Shown piece by piece: positions 12,198-22,445 of a stretch of DNA of 64,000 nucleotides (positions are counted from its first letter, which is position 1; every line of letters starts with the position of its first letter). The notes under the pieces are model-generated. The model made no database searches. It saw only the letters and a program-made list of their open reading frames with translations, and was not told where the DNA came from. Source of the DNA: Tillandsia leiboldiana (lineage: Eukaryota > Streptophyta > Magnoliopsida > Poales > Bromeliaceae); the NCBI GenBank assembly GCA_029204045.2, contig CM055067.1, positions 23,758,838 to 23,822,837 of the forward strand, given 5' to 3'. Made by a program: the position numbers and the translations under genes.

Positions 12198-13520
12198 TGT
12201 TACGAAATTTGAGTTGCGTAATTTCGTGAAAGGTCAAGTCTTGAAGATTGAAGGTGAAGAAGGTTGGATCATTTAACTCAATCTCAAGAAAGAAGAATTC
12301 AAAAGGATCAGGTGTTTAACTAAATATTTTTGGTGATCCGAATACTTCTTGTAGTGTAAAACTTGGAAGAATTTTTCATTGCATAAAAATCAAAAAAAGG
12401 ACATAGGGACATGTTCAGGATCCGGATCAGATTGTTCAATCCGATCCCGAAGGTGGTTCGTTCATAACCAGTTCAATCGGAGCGTAGTCTCTTGATCCGG
12501 ATCCCGAACATTGAGTTTACCATTTTCTTGACGATCCGGATCAGGCTTCGCAATCCGGATCCCGAACGTTGATGTTTGGTGAATGTATGAACGATCGGAT
12601 CAAGCACTTCGATACGGATCCCGACTCGTTTTTCTGGAATTGTCTGACTCGTTACGACGATCCGGATCACAGAATCCGATCCGGATCGCCGTCCGTAAAA
12701 TTTCCAGAAATGGTAGGTTTTGATCTTATCTCCTTCTAGGGTTTCTAACCTATAAATAGACCCTATGATTCTTTTTCTAGGGTTAATCCAATAATCGAAT
12801 AGAGCCGCCGCATAATCAAATATCATCTTATACGGCCTAGATCCACATATAGAGAAGAAAGGAAATCATTAGATATACTCTATGTTTCTTCATCTATATG
12901 ATTAGTTTGATTCTAGGTTTTCATACTCACATCTTGAGTTGAATCAAACTAATGAATACTTAGATGGTATTCCTATCTATCTTTGATCTAAGTATTCGGC
13001 GGATCATCACCACCCAAAACAACGATTTCCCCAAAATCGGCGCGTGGATTCGCGTGTCCTTGTGGATTCAAGGTTCAAACCGCTCTCGTGGATTCGGAGC
13101 GAGGTACGTTCTGGATTCGAAGCGTGCTACGGGTGAAGACCGTGGATTCGGTCGGACGTCGTGGACTCGACGTTGGACGCCGTGGATTCGGCGTTGGGCG
13201 CAGATCGTGGATTCGAGAAGCGTCGTGGAGCGAGCGGAGAAGATCCTCTAGGAGCGTATGGAAAAGGTTGAGTCGTTAAGTGTGTACGGTAAATCACCTT
13301 GTACGTGTGTTAATTCTAGTGGATTTCTCCGTGTTATCGGTCCCGTGGTTTGTTACTCCGGTTTGGAGTTTTTCTACGTAAAAATTTGCGTGTTCATTTT
13401 TATTTCCGCATTGGGTTTTATTGCGCAATGATTTTTTGAGTGTTTATTGTTTACACCTATTCACCCCCCTCTAGGTGTTTTTTTTCCCCTATTTAGATCT
13501 ATATTTCACATAACCCAACA
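12198..13520 (+). repeat. 5' LTR of Sirevirus A
   Basis: Starts TGTTACG and ends AACCCAACA, directly before the primer site. It holds a cluster of GATCCGGATC-type palindromes (about 12,418-12,690), a TATAAATA box at 12,751, and a second half rich in GTGGATTCG motifs (about 13,020-13,250). It is 30 bases shorter than the 3' LTR, with many single-base losses, which looks partly like uncorrected indel error next to the gap. Confidence 0.9.
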
Positions 13521-13522
13521 AG

Positions 13523-13534
13523 TGGTATCAGAGC
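13523..13534 (+). other. Primer binding site of Sirevirus A (tRNA-Met)
   Basis: TGGTATCAGAGC starts two bases after the end of the 5' LTR. This is the initiator methionine tRNA site used by most plant Copia elements. Confidence 0.92.
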
Positions 13535-13553
13535 GGGAATAGGGTTGTACACA

Positions 13554-15622
13554 ATGGTTGAAGGTGGAAACATCAATCTACCCCCCTTTCTTTGATGGAA
13601 CAAATTATGCGTACTGGAAAGTACGGATGAAAGCCTTTTTAATTTCCATCGACGAAAGGTGTGGCAATCAATTGAATTAGGATGGTCTAATCCAACTGAG
13701 ATTATTTCTGATGTTTCGCACCTTAAAACTAGGTCGAAATGGACCAAGGAAGAGTTAGACTCATCTTCTTACCATGGCAAGAGAATTAATGCTATTTTTA
13801 ATGCCTTATCTCAAACTGAATTCTCTCGCGTCTCGGCATGTGAGACTGCGAAAGAAATCTGGGATGTTCTTCAGGTTACACATGAGGGAACTAACCTCGT
13901 GAAGATTCAAAAGCTGCAAATGCTTATGAGCAGATTTGACTTCATTTTATGGCAGAAAATGAATCTTTCACGGACTACTCTACACGATTGCAAGACATCG
14001 TAAACTCATGTGCTAACCTGGGAGAGAAGATTTCAGAATTTAAGGTTGTAAGAAAGATCTTAAGAACTCTTCCTGAACGGATTTCGCCCCAAGGTTACAG
14101 CCATTGAAACTATTAAACACCCCCGGACGAAATACGTGTAGAAGAATTAGTTGGTTCATTACAAACTTATGAAATGACATTTACTACTAAATATTCTTCT
14201 GGAAAAGCATCCTCTTCTAAGTTCTTCAGGTTATGCTTTGAAAACAACTAAGGAAGAAGACGCGGATACATCCTCCTCAGACGATGACGAGAACCTTTCT
14301 ATGGAGGACTTTGAGAAGCAACTCGCTCTCTTGACAAGGAAGTTTCGCCGCAACTTTCGAAGGAGGTAATTCAAGTAAATCTCCATCCTTCGGAAAGTCG
14401 AAGAAAGGCAAGGGTACTTCAAGTTACAAGTCAAGAAAGCAAGAGAACTTCTCAAAGGATAAGAAAAGTTCAGAGGAACAATTACAATGCTTCAAATGTC
14501 GAGGCTACGGCCACATTGCAACGGAGTGTCCCAACAAGTATCCGGCAAAGAAGAAAGCGATGCAAGTCGTCACTTGGGATGACAACCTCAACGTCAATGA
14601 GTCGTCTTCAAGTGATGAAGAAGAAAGCGCAACGGCATTCCACGCGTCCACATCTTCACCATTCATGTGCTTAATGGCAAGTACATCCGAGTCATTGTCC
14701 AACTCCACTGTTCAAAAGAATGCAACGGACAATGATCGGATGATTCGGAAGGTGAAGATTTTGCTTTAGCCTACCACAGACTTTTACGGGATTCAAAGAA
14801 ATCGGCTAAGCAAAACAAGGGGTTGAGAGGGAGATTGCAGGATCTCGAAGAAGAAGTAAAAAGGGTAACTTCTCTCTCGACCGATCTTGAAGCGGAAAGG
14901 GATATCTGATAAAAGCAAATGTTTCCCTTCAAGAGTCCAATGAGCAACTCGAGAAGAATTATATAGATATGGTGAACAAAGCGAATTACTTCTTGAAGCT
15001 CTACGGTGAGGCCCGACGGGAAAAATTGGAAATGACAGAGACCATTTTCCAACTCAAGGATGACTTACAGCATTTTTCTTCTGGAATGAGTAAGTTGGAT
15101 AAACTTCTTGGTCTTGGTCAAACAAACAAGTTCGGCCTCGGATACAATCGAACTGAAGACAATTTTAGTTCGGTTGGGACAGTCTTTGTGCCTCAGTCGG
15201 TATCTCCTCCTCCGACACCGGAATTCACGACAACCAACGACAACAAGCCTACTTCATCCTCTTCGGAATCGTCAAGCACAAAGGTATGTTTTCGTTGTAA
15301 TTTTGCAGGGCACATTGAAAGAAATTGCAAGATTGGAGTTCAAAGATCAAATCAACCACATCTTGCAACTGCTACCAATAAGTTCACTCCCCGGAATTCA
15401 AATAAGGACTTTTCAAAAGAAAAGAACATTGGTAGTACTTCAAACAAGACGATGACAAAAGAAAAAGATCAATCATACAAAACGTCTTCATCAAGGAAAA
15501 TTTCTCAACCATTGCCAACATACTCCAAAACTCAAAGGTTTGGGTATGCAAAGGAATCGTCTCATGTACCTCCGAGTACTCCGTTACCCTCAAACTTTAC
15601 GCATCTCCAAGGATCATCCTGA
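13554..15622 (+). pseudogene. Sirevirus A gag, frameshifted
   Basis: Gag is the capsid/nucleocapsid protein that packages element RNA in cytoplasmic particles. The start is ATG 13,554, 34 bases after the LTR (MVEGGNIN). A UBN2/retrotrans_gag-type domain follows (WQSIELGW, then ETAKEIWDVLQ near 13,840). A first zinc knuckle, CX2CX4HX4C, lies at 14,488-14,529. After a Ser/Asp-rich stretch and a coiled-coil-like part (about 14,780-15,110) comes a second knuckle at 15,287-15,328 (CFRCNFAGHIERNC). Two knuckles and a long gag fit Sireviruses. Several small indels between 13,580 and 14,960 break the frame; the minus-strand copy at 26,886-27,563 keeps the equivalent N-terminal frame open. Some indels may be sequencing error. 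Confidence 0.8.
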
Positions 15623-17237
15623 ATCAAACATCATTGGAGACCCACAAGAAGGAGTTAGAACTCGGAGGCAGTTGGTTTGTGGATTCGCTTGCTACGTATA
15701 TTTAATCGAACCAAAGAATATAGATGAAGCTCTTCAGGATGACTACTGGATTAAAGCAATGCAGGAAGAGCTCCATCAATTTGAGCGAAACAAAGTCTGG
15801 GAATTAACGAAGCCTCCACAGCAACACAATGTGATAGGTACCAAATGGATTTTCAAGAATAAGAAATATGAGGATGGTACTATCATCAGGAACAAGGCAC
15901 GATTAGTTGCTCAAGGCTACTCTCAAGTAGAAGGTATAGACTTTGATGAAACTTTCGCCCCTGTAGCTAGACTCGAGTCCATTCGTATACTATTTGCTAT
16001 TGCTTGTCATTTTAAAATCAAATTATTTCAAATGGACGTTAAGAGCGCGTTTCTAAATGGGTTTTTAAATGAGGAAGTTTATGTGGCTCAACCGAAAGGT
16101 TTTGTAGACCATAAACAACCTAACCATGTTTTTCGTTTGAAAAAGGCTCTTTACGGTCTGAAACAAGCACCGCGAGTATGGTACGAAAGGTTGACAAAGC
16201 ACCTTTTGGAGAAGGGCTATACTCAAGGGGGAGCTGACAGGACTCTCTTTGTGAAGCATTATCAAAACAATTTCATTGTAGCACAAATATATGTCGATGA
16301 CATAGTATTTGGCGCAACAAGAGATAATGATGCTTCTAAATTCGCGGAGACCATGGAAAGCGAATTTGAGATGTCCATGATGGGCGAATTGACTTATTTT
16401 CTTGGATTGCAAATTAAACAAAATGATGAAGGTATTCACTTGTGTCAATCCAAGTATGCAATGGAGTTGGTTAAAAAGTTTGACTTAGAAAATTCGAAGG
16501 ATTTTCCGACTCCAATGGGAACTAGCCACAAGGGACTTGGAAGTAAATCTCATAGTGAGAATGTAGACGAGAAACTGTATCGAAGTATGATTAGAAGTCT
16601 ACTTTATCTCACGGCTAGTCGCCCGGATATATCTTTTGGTGTTGGGATCTGCGCGAGATATCAATCTGCACCAAAGGAGGTTCACCTGAAAGCGGTGAAA
16701 AGGATCATCCGGTACATCAAAGGATCAATTAATTTCGAAATTTGGTATCCTATGGGAACTAGTTTGGACATTGTTGGATACTCAGATGCCGATTGGGCTG
16801 GATCAGTGGATGATCGGAAAAGCACGAGTGGTGCATGCTTCTATCTTGGCCATTGCCTTGTTGCATGGCACAGTAAAAAGCAGAATTGCATAGCACTCTC
16901 GACTGCCGAAGCGGAATACATTTCAGTGGGTAGTTGTTCAACCCAACTCATTTGGATGAAAAGTGTGTTGAGCGACTTCCGGATTTCAGCATCTTCGGTA
17001 ACAATTCTTTGTGACAACACTAGTGCTATAAACATTTCCAAAAACCCTGTGTTGCACTCTAGAACAAAACACATTGAACTTAGATATCATTTTCTTAGAG
17101 AGCTAGTTGAATCAAATACTCTTCAACTTTCATATATTTCAACTGAAGATCAATTAGCTGACATTTTAACAAAACCTTTGGATCAAAAACGTTTTATTCA
17201 TTTGCGTAAAGCAATTGGAATGCTTTCCTTGAAATAA
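15540..17237 (+). pseudogene. Sirevirus A reverse transcriptase and RNase H (pol 3' part)
   Basis: This open frame copies element RNA into DNA (RT) and removes the RNA strand (RNase H). The RT_Ty1/copia domain begins near 15,730. It holds ARLVAQGYSQ, the FDETFAPVARLESIR block, QMDVKSAFLNG and the catalytic YVDD motif near 16,291. RNase H follows with YSDADWAG near 16,780, the TAEAEY block near 16,905 and CDNTSAI near 17,011. The frame is intact from about 15,600 to the TAA at 17,235, but protease and integrase coding sequence is absent upstream. It cannot give a complete polyprotein, so it is called a remnant even though the RT part may be intact. The true start is lost in the gag-pol deletion. 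Confidence 0.88.
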
Positions 17238-17574
17238 ACTTCTTTTTGAAACTTTTGTTTAGGATAGGTTTTGTTTTTGTGTTTTTGTTCTTTATCTATG
17301 TTTATACATAGTACATTGATTGAGCATGTGTATTGTTGACTTTACTTGCATCCTTTTATATATTTAGAAATCTATTATGCTTTAGATATCATAATATTTC
17401 ATTTGATGTAATGATCATTTATGTCAATTAACTCATCTTTGTTTTGATCAAAGTCAATTTCTCTCTCGATGATCTCTTGGTATAGTTTTTATCTTATTTG
17501 ACTGTTTAGTCGAGTATGAAATCGAGATCAATATTTGGCTAAATACTTTATATCTTAAATAATTGATAGCCAAT

Positions 17575-17584
17575 TGAGGGGGAG
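17575..17584 (+). other. Internal polypurine tract 1 of Sirevirus A
   Basis: TTGAGGGGGAG-type purine run about 340 bases after the pol stop codon. Similar runs are found near 20,504-20,518 (AAAAAGGGGGAGAG) and directly before the 3' LTR. Multiple polypurine tracts are a reported Sirevirus trait. The stretch from here to 18,160 holds no gene that can be supported. Confidence 0.55.
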
Positions 17585-18169
17585 TCAAAGAAAAAGTAAA
17601 ATGCTCAAAAGATGTGGAAAGAGTTACATCCCAATGAGGAGTGTGAAAACTACCACCACATGGAGGAAAGAGCTACCACCTCGGTCGTCCGAGTACTGTG
17701 TGCAGCTACCACATGAATACCAAGCAAGGTTTTTCAAGTTTGATTAAATAAAATGCATGTTGAAATACTTGACTCTGTCAAAATTTCAAGGTTGGTATAA
17801 GGTGGGATTTTTAATGAAAGATGCTCAAAGAGCCACTCTCTTCAATAATTGACTAGATATATTATCTAACTTATCGGGGATGTTAGACATCTATTGATCT
17901 TTGTATTTCATTTTCTTTACCAAATTGATGATTTGATAAAGGCATTACTCATAAGATCAAGTTAGATGTAATTGAAATTGTTCAACTTTAAGGGATTTAA
18001 TTTTTATAAATTTTCGTTTCGTTTGTTGAATGTTATTGATAGATTTAACATAATTTATTTCTCTTGACATGAAACGATGATTTTTGTTTAAAGTTGATAC
18101 ACAAGAGTGCTCACAATCTTTTTCTGGTTTCTCTTGAATTTCTCTGAAATTTTCTAAAGAAAAAGTTGG

Positions 18170-18345
18170 AGCCGATCCGGATTGGACCTGCCGATCCGGA
18201 TCCCGAACGCAGATATTCTTCTGCGGGCAGACGATCCGGATTGGACCTGCCGATCCGGATCCCGAACGCAGTTTTTCGCTGCGGGTAGCCGATCCGGATC
18301 GCAATCATGAACTGATCCGGATCGCGGCTAGGGTTTTATAAAGAA
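18170..18345 (+). promoter_or_regulatory. Promoter-like palindrome cluster upstream of the env-like ORF
   Basis: Six or so CCGATCCGGAT / GATCCGGATC sites occur here, including a near-perfect tandem pair of about 60 bases (18,171-18,228 and 18,230-18,290). They are followed by TTTTATAAAG at about 18,334, a TATA-like box, and then a pyrimidine-rich leader. The same order of parts is found in the LTR U3 of this element (GATCCGGATC cluster, then TATAAATA). A candidate intron in the leader runs from GTAAGT at 18,459 to the CAG ending at 18,840. This suggests a separate transcript for the env-like ORF. It is inference from motif order. Confidence 0.5.
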
Positions 18346-18905
18346 CAAAAGGGTTTTGATTTCTTTTACTCCAATCTTTTGTTCCAAAGTTCCCAGAGCT
18401 TCTCTCTCTAGATTTCATCCATCTTGGAAGCTTTCAAACTCAAGTTCTTCAACTCCATGTAAGTTTTATTGATCAAATCTCGGTTTTTCACCGTTCTTGT
18501 TATTCCTCCTCAAAACGTGATGAATTCCTTGTATCGATTTCGTTTGTGGATGGTTTTTGATCAAATCTCTTTTGAAATAAGAACTCTGGGTAGATTAGTT
18601 TTGATTATATGCTAAGTATTCTCCTGATTAACGGATTTTTGGTCTTTGATTTCAAAGAATTCGGTTTTAGGGCATATAATGGGAATTTTCCAAAATCATG
18701 CAATTGATCTATTTTTAAATTTCCTTTTGCAAAACTAATTTGATTCCTAGTCTCTCTACACAATAATGATTGTTTGGGTACAATTTTTCTAATTTCTAAA
18801 AATTAACAATTTTTTCGTGTTCTTGAGTTGTTGCTCACAGGATTTCCTTTTTCACAAGAAATAGAGACAATGACGTTTTCATGGATCATCTTCCTGCTAG
18901 TTGCC

Positions 18906-20333
18906 ATGGTACACACTCGGGCCACAAACAAATTAAAGAGAGCTAAGAAAACACAACAAAAAGGTGAGTTTCTTATGATCAGCGACACAGAAGTGGAAGC
19001 AGATTGTCAAGAGATAGATTGGACTGAATTGACAGATGATGATGACTCATTGCCTGAACAAAAGGCGTCTGAAGGTTCAAAAGGAAAAGCTTCCGATGGA
19101 TCAAAAGGAAAGGGACCCATGGACACAGGAAAAGCGCCTATGGCTACACCAACCATCTCTGTGAAAAGAAAACAAGTAACTAGACGTTTTGGACTCCGAC
19201 GAGACGCTGATATTGACACGCCAATAGTTCCTGACTCTCCACCTCGTGAGGAACAAGTGTTCGTTAATGCGGATCGCCTAAGGGCATTTGAGAATCGTGA
19301 GTGCATTGGCGAGAGGCATGTTAATATTGAGGCTCTACGAGATCACTCCCCTGAGTTTGGTGTTCTGATTGAACAAGCAAACCTTATTCAAGTATGCCGA
19401 TTCCCAGAAATGCTTGGGTACTGTCTGCATCACGTGAAGACCTTCTATACAAATGCACGGCACCTTCGAGAAAATGAAAATGGCCCGATGGAGTTTTACA
19501 CGAATATCCAAGGCACGAGGTTTAAAATCACTCCACAGTTAATTGCCGAGGTATTGGGAATGCAAGCCAGCAAGACAGGAGTTAATTACCTGAAGGGAAA
19601 GGTTTTGACAAACACGATGTGGCAAATGGTCATAAAGGGAATATGTTTGGAGGGAACTCAATCAACGGAGAAGTCTATCAAATCCAAAGAACTTCGTCTT
19701 GAGTACCGATTTCTAAACTTCATCACTTGTTACAATATCCTTCCAAATATGCAGACGAAAGTCTTGAGATGGGATCGAATGTTGTTTTTGTATCTCTTAG
19801 GACATCCGTCAGAGGCAATGGGATTAAATATCAACATTCCATACATTATTTGGAATAGAATGACGAGATATGTTGAGCATCCTCATCCCACTGAAAGGAT
19901 CCCATTTCCATTGATTATAATAAGGATCTTAAAGAGATTTCAAGTTGATATTAGTTCAACAACTTATCATCACTGCTTGGGCATGATCGATGAATCTACC
20001 ATTGTCAAGTCCCTTCACAAATTGCCTCATGTCACTCCAGTTCCTCCATGCGGAATGAAACCTAGTACCGGCACTTCCGCACCACCATCACAACCAGCAC
20101 CCACACCAGCGGATGAAGCATCAGTCTCATCCATCTACAAAGAACAACAACGATTATCTTTTGAGCAGGAACAGATTTCGAAGGCACAGACGAGAATTTC
20201 CAATGAGCTGGAGCTCATCACGGCAGCTCATATTACCATAACTAAGAAGGTCAATTCAATGAACAAGCTGGTGAAAAAGATGTTCTCTAAGATGGGCTGC
20301 ACGAGCTCTGAAGACTCTGAATCTGTTGACTGA
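18906..20333 (+). CDS. Sirevirus env-like / plant transposon protein ORF
   Basis: An intact frame of 475 codons from ATG 18,906 (MVHTRATNK) to TGA 20,333; an in-frame ATG at 18,828 would add 26 residues including a short hydrophobic run. The N-terminus is basic, then acidic and Ser/Lys-rich with repeated GSKGKA-type units. A middle globular part (about residues 130-370) contains FYTNIQGTRFKI, followed further on by MQTKVLRWDRMLFLYLL. This resembles the 'putative plant transposon protein' domain found in extra ORFs of plant retroelements. The last 80 residues look like a coiled coil (EQEQISKAQTRIS and onward). There is no clear transmembrane anchor, so a true envelope role is doubtful. It stands 1.6 kb downstream of RNase H with its own promoter-like region. 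The function is unknown. Confidence 0.6.
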   Translation: MVHTRATNKLKRAKKTQQKGEFLMISDTEVEADCQEIDWTELTDDDDSLPEQKASEGSKGKASDGSKGKGPMDTGKAPMATPTISVKRKQVTRRFGLRRDADIDTPIVPDSPPREEQVFVNADRLRAFENRECIGERHVNIEALRDHSPEFGVLIEQANLIQVCRFPEMLGYCLHHVKTFYTNARHLRENENGPMEFYTNIQGTRFKITPQLIAEVLGMQASKTGVNYLKGKVLTNTMWQMVIKGICLEGTQSTEKSIKSKELRLEYRFLNFITCYNILPNMQTKVLRWDRMLFLYLLGHPSEAMGLNINIPYIIWNRMTRYVEHPHPTERIPFPLIIIRILKRFQVDISSTTYHHCLGMIDESTIVKSLHKLPHVTPVPPCGMKPSTGTSAPPSQPAPTPADEASVSSIYKEQQRLSFEQEQISKAQTRISNELELITAAHITITKKVNSMNKLVKKMFSKMGCTSSEDSESVD

Positions 20334-21079
20334 TTCCTTCCTTTTATTCTTTTTCTTGTGCAGATTTTTAATCTTTTCTTGTGCAGGATTTTTTTTTACT
20401 TTCTTTTGTGCAGGTCTTTAAGTTTTAGTTTTAGTTTTTAGTTCTCAAACTTGAACTGTTAACCATTCTCTCCATTTCTGTAATTTTTGGCTTAGTTTGT
20501 GACAAAAAGGGGGAGAGAGGTTTAGAGAGAACTTGAACAAGAACTTGAACAATGATGGTACTTGAACAATGATGATGTGAAAACTGTGTGAATGTGAACA
20601 TCAAAGTAAGTGAACATCAAGGTAAGTATCACTTCAACTTCAACTTTGGTTTTATCTTGTGATTTGTTGCATGTCACTAACTATTCGACTAACTATTTGG
20701 GCATGTAATATGACTAACAAGTTGATGTTGGACTAACACTTTGTGACATTTGGTTTTTGATTGCATAGAAGATATGTTGGTTTTTGACTATGATTCTCTT
20801 ACATATCTGAATTCTCAAATGTCATGATGATCAGATAAACTCTATCTCTGTACTTGGTTTTGTATGTTTCAATTCTTGAGGTATCTAACGATTCTTTTTG
20901 TCAAGAATGATTTCTTTGTGCAGAGAGTACAGATGTCTAAGTCTAGAGTCTGTTTTAGGAGTTTATCTCATGTTTTTAAATTTTTGGATCTCCATTGTAA
21001 ATTTTTGTTGTATGGTGATAGCAACAAAAATATCTTTTTGAATTTTCTTTAGTGGATCTGTGTTTTGTCACGAAACCGC

Positions 21080-21092
21080 CAAAGGGGGAGAT
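21080..21092 (+). other. Polypurine tract before the 3' LTR of Sirevirus A
   Basis: AAAGGGGGAGAT lies directly upstream of the TGTTACGG start of the 3' LTR. This is the position expected for plus-strand priming. The stretch 20,334-21,079 between the env-like ORF and this site holds no supported gene but has a second tract near 20,504. Confidence 0.88.
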
Positions 21093-22445
21093 TGTTACGG
21101 AATTTGAGTTGGCGTAATTTCGTGAAAGGTTCAAGTCTTGAAGATTGAAGGTGAAGAAGGTTGGATCATTTAACTCAATCTCAAGAAAGAAGAATTCAAA
21201 AGGATCAGGTATGTTTAACTAAATATTTTTTGGTGATCCGAATACTTCTTGTAGTGTAGAAACACTTGGAAGAATTTTTCATTGCATAAAAATCAAAAAC
21301 TGGACATAGGACATGTTCAGGATCCGGATCAGATTGTTCAATCCAGATCCCGAAGGTGGTTCGTTCATACACCAGTTCAATCCGGATCGTAGCTTCTCTT
21401 GATCCGGATCCCGAACATTGAGTTTACCATTTTTCTTGAACGATCCGGATCAGGCTTCGCAATCCGGATCTCGAACGTTGATGTTTGGTGAACTGTATGA
21501 ACGATCCGGATCAAGCACTTCGATCCGGATCCCGAACCTTCATTTTTCTGGAATTGTCTGACTCGTTACGACGATCCGGATCACAGCTAATCCGATCCGG
21601 ATCGCCGTCCGTAAAATTTCCAAAAATGGTAGGTTTTTTATTCTTATCTCCTTCCTAGGGTTTCTAACCTATAAATAGACCCTATGATTCTTTTTCTAGG
21701 GTTAATCCAAATAATCGATATAGAGCCGTCATAATCAAATATCATCTTATATGGCCCTAGATCCACATATAGAGAAGAAAGGAAATCATTAGATATTACT
21801 CTATGTTTCTTCATCTATATTGATTAGTTTGATTCTAGGTTTTCATACTCATATCTTGAGTTGAATCAAACTAATGAATACTTAGATGGTATTTCCTATC
21901 TATCTTTGATCTAAGTATTCGGCGGATCATCACCACCCAAAAAACAACGATTTCCCCAAAATCGGCGCGTGGACTCGCGTGTCCTTGTGGATTCAAGGTT
22001 CAACCGCTCTCATGGATTTGGAGCGAGGTACGTTCGTGGATTCGAAGCGTGCTACTGGGTGAAGACCGTGGATTCGGTCGGACGTCGTGGACTCGACGTT
22101 GGACGCCGTGGATTCGGCGTTGGGCGCAGATCGTGGATTCGAGAAGCGTCGTGGAGCGAGCGGAGAAGATCCTCTAGAAGCGTATGGAAAAGGTTGAGTC
22201 GTAAGTGTGTACGGTAAATCACCTTGTACGTGTGTTAATTCTAGTGGATTTCGCCGTGTTATCGGTCCCGTGGTTTTTTACTCCGGTTTGGAGTTTTTCC
22301 ACGTAAAAATCTTGCGTGTTCATTTTTATTTCCGCATTGGGTTTTATTGCGCAATGATTTTTTGAGTGTTTATTGTTTACACCTATTCACCCCCCTCTAG
22401 GTGTTTTTTTCCCCTATTTAGATCTATATTTCACATAACCCAACA
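21093..22445 (+). repeat. 3' LTR of Sirevirus A
   Basis: Starts TGTTACGG and ends ACCCAACA, followed by cggtt and Gypsy integrase sequence. Palindrome cluster at about 21,318-21,605, TATAAATA at 21,670-21,677, GTGGATTCG-rich half at about 21,970-22,160. The copy agrees with the 5' LTR throughout, but keeps bases that the 5' copy lacks. Confidence 0.92.

Larger units (their letters stand above)
12198..22445 (+). mobile_element. Sirevirus-like Copia retrotransposon A (internally deleted)
   Basis: Two LTRs of about 1.3 kb bracket a tRNA-Met primer site, gag with two CCHC knuckles, reverse transcriptase/RNase H, a long spacer, an env-like ORF and a polypurine tract. Protease and integrase are missing: gag sequence runs straight into the pre-RT segment around 15,600-15,640. 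The extra ORF after RNase H, several internal polypurine tracts and palindrome-rich LTRs are traits reported for the Sirevirus (SIRE/Maximus) lineage. The right flank starts cggtt inside a Gypsy pol; the left flank is lost in the gap apart from one t, so a target duplication cannot be verified. Confidence 0.85.

Noticed and set aside
18828..18905. Signal peptide or membrane anchor for the env-like protein from the upstream ATG at 18,828
   Set aside because: The short hydrophobic run (IIFLLVA) lies between an intron-like acceptor and the better start MVHTRA at 18,906, and related ORFs begin at the latter type of start. It is probably untranslated leader.
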